The notes under the pieces were generated by a model. It searched no databases and was not told the DNA's origin. It worked only from the letters and a program-made list of their open reading frames with translations. A program made the position numbers and the translations under genes. From positions 1,215,974 through 1,279,973 of the forward strand of contig CAVSNU010000002.1 in assembly GCA_963729445.1 (NCBI GenBank): a stretch of DNA of 64,000 nucleotides. The letters are read 5' to 3'. The stretch comes from JACCZH01 sp963729445 (GTDB lineage Bacteria; Chloroflexota; Chloroflexia; Thermomicrobiales; CFX8). Positions 28,101 to 33,951 of the stretch are shown here, piece after piece; the stretch's first letter is position 1, and every line of letters starts with the position of its first letter.

Positions 28101-28546
28101 TCCTCGGCGCGATCAAAGCCGAGCGCAACACACCCGTAGCCGGGGACTTGCCGAAGGATTACAACCAGCACGTGATGAGCGTCAAACGGCGTTTCGCCGA
28201 TGATGTCAAAAACCGCATTTCCCAACGCGACCACGTGCGCAAGCTCAGCCCGAACCAGAGCTATGTCCGCAAGGCGCTACAGATCTATTACCGGGAGACT
28301 GAGAGCGAGGAGACGCGGGATCAGATCAACGTTCTTGAGCGCGCCTTCGTCGGCATGGCGCCAACCGAGGCCCTCAACAAGGAGCTGCGGTTCCTGCGTC
28401 TCAACAAGGTGACCGGACAGCCGCTCGTCAGCGCCCTGATCGACCTCTACAACCGTCATCGCTTGAACGACCGCATGAACGACCAGTCCCGTGCCCATCG
28501 AGACGCCGAGATCCCGCGCATCGTGTGCAGCTCGGCGCTGACGTAG
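25163..28546 (+). CDS. PLD-family nuclease fused to SNF2/DEAD helicase
   Basis: 1127 aa, intact, starting right at the previous stop. Residues about 1-220 hold one phospholipase D-type nuclease site: H-x-K-x4-D (HAKAYIFD, His near 145) followed by GSSNLTLSG. A single HKD motif means it must dimerise to cut, as BfiI does. Then a superfamily 2 helicase: VGLGKS (Walker A, about 298), LIDESHNFRH (motif II, about 376), LLTATPRN (motif III), VLIFTQYADTAKYL (IV), VATDVLAEGLNMQ (V) and QRFGRIDRIGS (VI, about 825). A C-terminal 250 residues of unknown type follow. Related SNF2-PLD proteins occur beside methylases in DISARM-like and other defence islands. It probably translocates on and cuts unmethylated invading DNA. 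Followed by a strong terminator. Confidence 0.9.
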   Translation: MPTHNIIDNRHEKLVDHIQTILPNTKSAKFAVGYFFLSGLEALGTSLDTISELRLLIGNTSNRETIEQLSEAYKRLDEVSKKADEQRFARRADLNRQAGETAENLRDAVGLMDQTDEAEELVHSLVRMVEEGRLKVRVYTKGRLHAKAYIFDYTNANPTSNGVAIVGSSNLTLSGIQDNTELNVLVHDNAPTFDPTSGNHGKLTAWFGELWDESQDFDELLMTELKASWAAQLATPYEVYMKTLYTLVRDRLEGEQAGPVLLSDDEITRSLADFQRVAVQQAVRMIQEFGGCFVADVVGLGKSFIGAAIVKHFERAHGKRPLIICPKSLEEMWITYNEQYHLNAQVLPMSMLQDGERSAGLLDNVRYPKRDFILIDESHNFRHSDTQRYKALQNFLLNDPDRQICLLTATPRNSRAWDVFNQIKLFHPDDRTDTLPIDPPDLRQYFKKIEKDRSSVSGGELAQLQDVLRHVLIRRTRRHILRWYGHAGDSHKPLREMSDFEAARYLDGGSRAYVNVGDRQQYFPIRELETLRYSIEDTYAGLYQEIRGYVGKPRGSRAKPKPGEELTYARYGLFNYVLKHRQADYTDLRKAGVNLRGLIRTMLFKRFESSVEAFRQTLGRMIATQSGFLLALNAGIVPAGEKAENLLSHSDTLEEDDLLDALAEMTGRYSVADFDLERLRSHIEADIHLLRTMLALVEPITSERDDKFQTLLKTLERPPINGRKKVLIFTQYADTAKYLYENLNPGGARDDIDVIYGTEKSKARVVARFAPKANPGHRWTLGDSEINLLVATDVLAEGLNMQDCDIVINYDLHWNPVRLIQRFGRIDRIGSEHDRIWGMNFLPEIGIEKNLGLKKVLDARIQEIHDTIGEDAAILDRGERLNPDAMYSIYDAKSVAQLSLFEEDNPEQYVDLNEAEEILRSLRQEDPDEFQRIADLRDGIRSVTTSRAGDLFVFCQAGGFQQLFLVNRDGEIVSRDMARVLGAIKAERNTPVAGDLPKDYNQHVMSVKRRFADDVKNRISQRDHVRKLSPNQSYVRKALQIYYRETESEETRDQINVLERAFVGMAPTEALNKELRFLRLNKVTGQPLVSALIDLYNRHRLNDRMNDQSRAHRDAEIPRIVCSSALT

Positions 28547-28594
28547 AGACGCTCCCTGGAGCCGCTATGCACCTCACTGGAGCCATTCTTCGCA

Positions 28595-28631
28595 CAAAAC
28601 AGAGACGTCCCAGCGGGACGTCTCTGTTTTG
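28595..28631. terminator. Hairpin terminator after the defence operon
   Basis: A perfect 17-bp stem (28595-28611 with 28615-28631) with a 3-base loop. The right arm ends CTGTTTTG, so it works as an intrinsic terminator on the plus strand. Confidence 0.85.
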
Positions 28632-28708
28632 TCGCTGGCGATCGAGCGAATCTTCGCAGTGGGCTCGTTGTACGATACCGGGGGCGACGGTTTTGAAAGG
28701 AGAGCGGT

Positions 28709-29521
28709 ATGGAGAAGTTCATCTGCGTTACCTGCGGCACACGCTATCCTGCTAGCCGGAGCGTGCCAGGGCGGTGCCCGATCTGTGAGGATGACCGGCA
28801 GTATGTGGGGCGCTCCGGGCAGCAGTGGACGACGCTGGAGCAGTTGCGCGCCGGCCATCACAACACGTTCCGCGAGCTTGCGCCCGGTATTACGGCGATC
28901 GTGACCGAGCCTGGCTTTGCCATTGGACAGCAAGCGCACCTGATTCAGACCGCGGCCGGCAACGTGCTCTGGGACTGCATCGCGCTGCTCGACGACGCCA
29001 CGGTTGGGCGTATCCAGGAGCTCGGTGGGCTGCAGGCCATCGCGCTCTCGCACCCACACTACTACACGACGATCAACGAGTGGAGCCAGGCTTTTGGCGG
29101 CGTGCCGATCTTCATTCACAGGGACGACCAGGAGTGGGTGATGGAGCCGGGTGACGCGATCACCTTCTGGGATGGCGAGACGCTGGACATGCTGCCGGGC
29201 TCGGGGCTGACGCTGATCCGCTGTGGCGGTCACTTCCCGGGAGCCGCCGTCTTGCACTGGTCCGCGGCGCTGGATGGCGCGGGCGCCCTGTTCAGCGGCG
29301 ACACGATCCAGGTCGCGCCGGATTCGCGGTGGGTCAGCTTCATGTATAGCTATCCAAACATGATCCCGCTCAACGCCGGCCAGGTTCAGCGTGCGGTTGA
29401 AGCCGTCCAGCCCTTCCGGTTCGAGCGCGTCTATGGCGCGTTCGGCGGCGTCGTCCAGTCCGACGGCAGCGGCGCCGTGCAACGGTCGGCCGAGCGTTAC
29501 ATCCGGGCTATTGGTGGATGA
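28709..29521 (+). CDS. MBL-fold metallo-hydrolase with N-terminal zinc ribbon
   Basis: 270 aa, with an AAAGGAGA ribosome site. An N-terminal rubredoxin-like zinc ribbon (CVTCGTRYP, CPICEDDRQY) precedes a metallo-beta-lactamase fold: HLIQTAAGNVLWDC, SHPHYYTTINEW (the HxHxxDH loop in altered form, H-P-H-Y-Y), CGGHFPGAAVLHW with the second His, and LFSGDTIQV with the bridging Asp. The altered first loop means metal binding may be reduced; homologues with this pattern exist but their substrates are unknown. It is monocistronic, between the defence-operon terminator and a convergent membrane protein. Confidence 0.82.
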   Translation: MEKFICVTCGTRYPASRSVPGRCPICEDDRQYVGRSGQQWTTLEQLRAGHHNTFRELAPGITAIVTEPGFAIGQQAHLIQTAAGNVLWDCIALLDDATVGRIQELGGLQAIALSHPHYYTTINEWSQAFGGVPIFIHRDDQEWVMEPGDAITFWDGETLDMLPGSGLTLIRCGGHFPGAAVLHWSAALDGAGALFSGDTIQVAPDSRWVSFMYSYPNMIPLNAGQVQRAVEAVQPFRFERVYGAFGGVVQSDGSGAVQRSAERYIRAIGG

Positions 29522-29600
29522 TCCAGGTCACACGCAGACGTGCGGCCCCAGGACAATGACTCCCGGCCAGCCGCCCAAGAAGACGGTGTCGGCGTGCTCC

Positions 29601-30017
29601 CTAGCGGCTGGCTCTGAAGAGGCCAACCCCCAGCGTCAGCAGCCCCGCGATCAAGATGACGGCTCCCAGGTAAGCCACGTAGATCAAATCGTTCGGCTCG
29701 TCCGCGTCTTCCGGCAGAATTGACAGAAAGAACGCCACCGGCAGCAGGATGGCCGCAACCGGCGCGGAGAGGCGCGTGAGGTGTTTGGTGCGGGGCGCAA
29801 GCTGCGCTTCATCGACATAGCGCAGGATCAAGAGTGAGAGCACCAGCAACACGCCCGCGTGGGCATGACCTGCGCGCCACAGATCCTGACGCAGGGGATT
29901 ATCTGTGTATCCATCCGCGTTACGAATCAGCATGGTCAGGATGCTTATTCCTCCAAAGATGACGGTTGGGAACACGATGAGGAGTATGGCGGCCAGGCGG
30001 CGCGATTCACGAGACAT
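29601..30017 (-). CDS. Four-helix membrane protein of unknown function
   Basis: 138 aa from ATG 30017 (MSRESRRLAAI), chosen for the GAGGAGACC ribosome site; the frame upstream is not protein-like. Four hydrophobic helices: AAILLIVFPTVIFGGISIL, HAHAGVLLVLSLLILRYV, LSAPVAAILLPVAFFLSIL and YLGAVILIAGLLTLGVGLF. A conserved RAGHAHAG stretch with two His in the second helix suggests a possible metal or heme site. I do not recognise a named family. It is divergent from the MATE gene. Confidence 0.65.
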   Translation of the reverse strand: MSRESRRLAAILLIVFPTVIFGGISILTMLIRNADGYTDNPLRQDLWRAGHAHAGVLLVLSLLILRYVDEAQLAPRTKHLTRLSAPVAAILLPVAFFLSILPEDADEPNDLIYVAYLGAVILIAGLLTLGVGLFRASR

Positions 30018-30212
30018 TGCGGGTCTCCTCTCAGATTCGCTTGCTGAACGGTGTTCGGTTGCCTGAGCGATGTTCGGGCGAGGCCCAGGGTGGCGGTTGT
30101 CAATCTGCACACTATGTTGACCAGTCACGTCGTTGACTGCTACAGTTCGGCGCTATGGCTTTCCGGGCTGACATCGGCTGGAACGTCCTTACTATAACCC
30201 GGAGCATGAACA

Positions 30213-31679
30213 ATGGCAGCCACGACTCCTGCGCACTCGAACCCGGGAGCCCCGATAGATCAGCGTGAGATCCGCCGGTCAGTCCTGGATCTTGCCTGGC
30301 CATCCATTCTCGAAAATCTGCTCCAGAGCGGGCTCGGTCTGGTTACTATCCTGATGGTCGCGCAGCTCGGTTCGACCGCGGTCGCCGGTGTGGGCGCGTC
30401 GATGCAGCTTCAGATCCTCTTTATCTCAGCCTTTTTCGCCCTCTCAATGGGCACAACGGTCATCACGGCGCACGCTTTTGGTGCGGGGCGGCTTGATTCG
30501 ACCAGCACGATCGCCAAGCAGTCGGTCGGCGCCGGCCTGGTGCTCTCGGTGATCTTTACGATCGTCGTGGGGGTGTTCGCCCATCCCATGCTGGCGCTCA
30601 TGGGCGCCGATGCCGATGTGGTGGCTGATGGATCGCGCTTCCTGCGGTTTAGCGCCATCAGCTATGTGTTCATGGCGGTGATGTTCATCCTGGGCGGGGT
30701 GCTGCGGGGCGTCGGTGACACGCGCACGCCGATGCTGGTGACGGCCGGAATCAACGTTCTGAACGTGGCGGTCTCCTATCCGCTGATCTTCGGGGTTGGG
30801 GTTTTCCCCCGGCTGGAGCTCGATGGCGCGGCGCTCGGCATGGTGCTCTCGCGGCTGGCCGGGTGCGCGGCGATGGTCTGGCTGCTCTATCGCGGCCGGC
30901 ACGGGGTCTCGATCGCGGGCACGGCTGACTGGCGGCCGGACGCAGGTCATCTACGCCGGCTGGCGAATATTGGCCTGCCATCGATGGCGGAGTCGATGCT
31001 GCGCTCGGGCGGCCAGCTCTTGTTTGTGATTATCGTGTTTATGCTTGGCACGGCAGTTGCGGCCAGCCACCAGCTGGCTCAGAACGCCGTCTTCCTCTCG
31101 ATGTTCCCCGGCTTTGGGTTCGCAATGGCGTCCACGGCGCTGGTCGGCCAGTCGCTCGGGGCGGGCAACGTCGCGCGTGCCAAGGCAGCTTCGGCCACGG
31201 CCACCAGGGCCTGCGTGGTCTGGATGTCGGTCATGGGCATTGTGTTCTTCGTCTTCGCCGAGCCGATTATGCGGATGGGCGCGAGTGGTGAGGACCGCCA
31301 GCAGATCATTGACGCCGGCGTCTCGGCACTGCGGGTGATTGCGTTCGCCCAGCCAATTCAGGCAATCGGCTTTGTGTTGGCCGGCAGTCTGCGCGGCGCC
31401 GGCGACACGCGCTGGCCGATGATCTCGACGGCGGTCTCGATGTGGATCTTCCGCCTGCCGCTCGCATATCTTCTTGCCATCCCGCTAGGGTTGGGCCTTG
31501 CCGGCGTCTACCTGGCAATGGCCGGTGATAACCTGATTCTGATGTTGATGAATCTGTGGCGCTACCGGAAGGGTGATTGGGTGAATCGCAAGGTGTTGCT
31601 ACCGGGGCCGCGTCCGGCGCCTCATACACCGGCAAAGGTTGGAGACGCTGAACGAGAGACTGTTGTTGCCCGTGGCTAA
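30213..31679 (+). CDS. MATE-family multidrug efflux transporter
   Basis: 488 aa with 12 hydrophobic segments in two matching halves. MATE proteins export cationic drugs using sodium or protons. Seen: LAWPSILENLLQSGLGLVTILMVAQLG in TM1, GTTVITAHAFGAG in the TM2-TM3 loop, GVLRGVGDTRTPM in the first half and its echo GSLRGAGDTRWPM in the second half, a hallmark of the family, and ALVGQSLGAGN. The last 41 bases overlap the next gene, suggesting coupled translation. Confidence 0.92.
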   Translation: MAATTPAHSNPGAPIDQREIRRSVLDLAWPSILENLLQSGLGLVTILMVAQLGSTAVAGVGASMQLQILFISAFFALSMGTTVITAHAFGAGRLDSTSTIAKQSVGAGLVLSVIFTIVVGVFAHPMLALMGADADVVADGSRFLRFSAISYVFMAVMFILGGVLRGVGDTRTPMLVTAGINVLNVAVSYPLIFGVGVFPRLELDGAALGMVLSRLAGCAAMVWLLYRGRHGVSIAGTADWRPDAGHLRRLANIGLPSMAESMLRSGGQLLFVIIVFMLGTAVAASHQLAQNAVFLSMFPGFGFAMASTALVGQSLGAGNVARAKAASATATRACVVWMSVMGIVFFVFAEPIMRMGASGEDRQQIIDAGVSALRVIAFAQPIQAIGFVLAGSLRGAGDTRWPMISTAVSMWIFRLPLAYLLAIPLGLGLAGVYLAMAGDNLILMLMNLWRYRKGDWVNRKVLLPGPRPAPHTPAKVGDAERETVVARG

Positions 31680-32331
31680 TTTTCATCTGTTGCGCGAAGA
31701 TCCGCTCCAGTTCCTGCAGAAGTTCATGATGCTCATGGCCGGGCTGGTGATCTTCTCGCTGGCGATGGTGCTCTCGTTGAAATGCAATCTGGGTGCGAGC
31801 TCGTGGGCCGTCTTTCACGACGGCATCTCCAAACAGACACCGCTCACCTTCGGTCAGGCGACGATTCTGATCGGCGTCGCGATGGTCTTCATCTCCTGGG
31901 CATTCCGGATCAAGCCCGGTTTCGGTACCGTGGCAAACATGCTGCTGGTTGGCCTGTGGACGGATGTCATCCTCTGGCTCGACGTGATTCCCGAGGCGGA
32001 ATCCTATCCAGCGCGGATCGCGATGCTGCTGGTGGCGGTCCTGACGCTGGGGTTTGCTTCAGCGTTGTACATCAAGCCTGGTTTTGGCGCCGGCCCGCGT
32101 GACTCCTTCATGCTGGCCATGACTCGCCTGACGAACCTGCGGGTGAGTGTGGTGCGCTGGACGATGGAGATCACCGTCATTGTCATCGGGATCGCCATGG
32201 GCGGGGATTTCGGGGTGGGAACGATCATCTTCTCGATGTTGATCGGTCCGGCAGTTGGAATCTTCTTCGGACTGTTTAACATCCAGACCCGCAGGACGCT
32301 CCCGACACCCGTGCGCGCCAGCGGGGACTGA
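31639..32331 (+). CDS. YitT/YczE-family membrane protein
   Basis: 230 aa if the ATG at 31639 is used. This overlaps the MATE gene by 41 bases; a later GTG near 31669 is also possible. Five to six hydrophobic segments: FMMLMAGLVIFSLAMVL, ATILIGVAMVFISWAF, ANMLLVGLWTDVILWL, AMLLVAVLTLGFASAL and two C-terminal helices. The twin signatures IKPGFGTVANM and IKPGFGAGPRDSFM and the NLGASSWAVFHDG loop mark the YczE/YitT group, whose function is unknown. Confidence 0.8.
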   Translation: METLNERLLLPVANFHLLREDPLQFLQKFMMLMAGLVIFSLAMVLSLKCNLGASSWAVFHDGISKQTPLTFGQATILIGVAMVFISWAFRIKPGFGTVANMLLVGLWTDVILWLDVIPEAESYPARIAMLLVAVLTLGFASALYIKPGFGAGPRDSFMLAMTRLTNLRVSVVRWTMEITVIVIGIAMGGDFGVGTIIFSMLIGPAVGIFFGLFNIQTRRTLPTPVRASGD

Positions 32332-32422
32332 CCGGCTGGTATTGTCGTGGCTGAGTTGCCATACTAATCCGTAGCAACAGTGTCTATCGGGTCCAAGATG
32401 CATTGAGAGAAGACCACAGCAC

Positions 32423-32860
32423 ATGGAATCAAGCACCGACACGCCGCAGACGACAGCCCTGAGCCCGGCTGAGCTCATCACCGAGCTTGAACGCATCCGG
32501 GAACGGGTACTGCCGATCCTCGAAGCTACCAGAGGCGCCTATGTTGGCCGGGTGCGCAACGGCTACCCGACGATCATTGACAACGTGCAGCGAGGGGGGG
32601 TCTTCGGGCTGAATCTCGATCCAGGCTTCGGGGTTTATTTTATGACCGACGGTCAGACACTCTTTGCCGAGATCCACCGGGTGTCACTGCGCACCGATAC
32701 GCTCGCCGCAGCCAACCGTGAGAAGTTCGCCGGCACGCCGGTCCAGGATCGTCGTGAGGTCGATGTGAGCTGGAGCAACTTCCAGTTCCGCGACCTGATC
32801 TCGGAACTGCTCTCGCGCTGGAACACCCAGCAGACGGTTATCTACCGGGTGGATTCGTAA
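32423..32860 (+). CDS. Conserved-looking protein of unknown function
   Basis: 145 aa, soluble and slightly acidic. An N-terminal helix (LSPAELITELERIRERVLPILEAT) leads into beta-strands (FGLNLDPGFGVYFMTDGQTLFAEI). It ends WSNFQFRDLISELLSRWNTQQTVIYRV. It has no recognisable catalytic motif. Codon use matches the neighbours and a hairpin terminator follows directly, so I treat it as a real gene. I cannot assign a family. Confidence 0.65.
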   Translation: MESSTDTPQTTALSPAELITELERIRERVLPILEATRGAYVGRVRNGYPTIIDNVQRGGVFGLNLDPGFGVYFMTDGQTLFAEIHRVSLRTDTLAAANREKFAGTPVQDRREVDVSWSNFQFRDLISELLSRWNTQQTVIYRVDS

Positions 32861-32874
32861 GCGAGCCTCCGAGA

Positions 32875-32919
32875 GACGCCCGCATCCCCCGGCCCACGCC
32901 CTACGGGAGAGCGGGCGTC
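32875..32919 (+). terminator. Putative terminator hairpin
   Basis: A 9-bp stem, GACGCCCGC (32875-32883) with GCGGGCGTC (32911-32919), with a structured GC-rich loop and followed by GTTATT. It lies 14 bases after the stop of the unknown protein. Confidence 0.5.
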
Positions 32920-32968
32920 GTTATTGATGTCTTCCGGACCCAGCAGATATCCGTCCAGCGCAAGTTCC

Positions 32969-33003
32969 CCTCTCCTGGTGGGAGAGGGGTGCCGGGGTGA
33001 GGG
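32969..33003. repeat. REP-like GC-rich repeat, copy 1
   Basis: A CCCCTCTCCTGGTGGGAGAGGGG hairpin followed by GGGGTGAGGG. A related copy in inverse orientation lies at 33561-33605 on the other side of ndk. These resemble common dispersed extragenic palindromes. Confidence 0.5.
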
Positions 33004-33004
33004 T

Positions 33005-33457
33005 TTACTCCTCGATGATCCAGGCGTCCAGAGAACGGGTATAGGAGATGAGCCCGTCCTTTCCGAAGAAGAGCTCGACTTCCCTCACGCCATTCTCGAC
33101 TGAATCCGAGGCATGCACCAGGTTGCGGCCGATGGTGATCCCGAGGTCTCCGCGAATGGTGCCAGGGGCAGCGGTGGCCGGGTTGGTCGCGCCGACAGTG
33201 GTACGGACGGCGTCGATAGCGGACGGCCCCTCAAGCACGCTCACAACAACCGGCCCAGAGGTAATGTACTCTACCAGCCCCTCATAGAACGGCTTGCCCT
33301 GGTGAACGGCGTAGTGCTGCTCGGCCAGTGAGCGGTCGATCTGCATGAGCTTGAGGGCGACGAGCTTCAACCCGCGCTGCTCAAAGCGACCCAGAATCTC
33401 ACTGACGAGACCCCGCTGCACGCCGTCTGGCTTGACAATGATGAGCGTCCGCTCCAT
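33005..33457 (-). CDS. ndk: Nucleoside diphosphate kinase
   Basis: 150 aa from ATG 33457 (MERTLIIVKPDGVQRG), the standard family start; the frame upstream to 33550 is not credible. Ndk transfers the gamma phosphate of ATP to nucleoside diphosphates through a phosphohistidine and keeps NTP/dNTP pools balanced. Seen: KPDGVQRG, the Kpn loop around YITSGPVVVSVLEG, RTTVGATNPATAAPGTIRGDLG, and the active-site NLVHASDS with the catalytic His followed by VENGVREVELFF. It is flanked by REP-like repeats on both sides and appears monocistronic. Confidence 0.95.
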   Translation of the reverse strand: MERTLIIVKPDGVQRGLVSEILGRFEQRGLKLVALKLMQIDRSLAEQHYAVHQGKPFYEGLVEYITSGPVVVSVLEGPSAIDAVRTTVGATNPATAAPGTIRGDLGITIGRNLVHASDSVENGVREVELFFGKDGLISYTRSLDAWIIEE

Positions 33458-33560
33458 ACACCCAGTTCCTTCCCTGTTCCTGAAATCCGCTCGTAGAGGC
33501 GCAAAATAACAGAACGCGCCGGTCAAGATGACCAGCGCGAAGGGTATCACAGGGTATTGC

Positions 33561-33605
33561 TGCCCTCACCCCGTGGGAGAGGGCTGTCTGCCGGGAGGAG
33601 GGGGC
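33561..33605. repeat. REP-like GC-rich repeat, copy 2
   Basis: CCCTCACCCCGTGGGAGAGGGC followed by GGGAGGAGGGGG. It is the inverse-orientation counterpart of 32969-33003 across the ndk gene. Confidence 0.45.
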
Positions 33606-33608
33606 TTG

Positions 33609-33932
33609 CTACACCCTGATCGCTTCCTCGATTGACTGCAGCGTGCCGGTCATGAGGTCACGCATGCTGTCAGGGTCGGTGCCGGGTTCAGAGAGGACGA
33701 CCAGACGTAGCTCCTGGCCCCGGGCGACGTGGAGGACGCCATACTCGGAGGATGTTACCGAATAGGAGCGGTCGCTATCCCCCCGCTCTTCGTCACCAAC
33801 CGTGGAGGCGGCGATCAGCTCCGCGTCCTCGATCTGGATTGCGACCGAGGCGACGAGCAACCCGTCGATTGAGGTTGTGAGTGCGCCCAGCACACTGCGA
33901 TATTCAACGAGCTCAAGCAGCCTGTTTTCCAC
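33609..33932 (-). CDS. Roadblock/LC7-domain protein
   Basis: 107 aa from the GTG at 33932, chosen because GAGAGGA lies just upstream, after the stop of the TPR gene. The roadblock fold is shown by ENRLLELVEYRSVLGALTTSIDGLLVAS (the family opening), DAELIAAS, EYGVLHVA and the final LRLVVLSEPGTDP strand and helix. Such proteins regulate small Ras-like GTPases (MglB on MglA) or act as scaffolds. It lies 19 bases downstream of the large TPR gene and is surely its operon partner. No MglA GTPase is in the window. Confidence 0.8.
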   Translation of the reverse strand: MENRLLELVEYRSVLGALTTSIDGLLVASVAIQIEDAELIAASTVGDEERGDSDRSYSVTSSEYGVLHVARGQELRLVVLSEPGTDPDSMRDLMTGTLQSIEEAIRV

Positions 33933-33951
33933 AGCGATTCCTCTCGGCCTG

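Noticed and set aside
25475..28234. Long minus-strand frames opposite the helicase
   Set aside because: Val/Leu/Gln/His-rich mirror translations of the GC-rich helicase codons.
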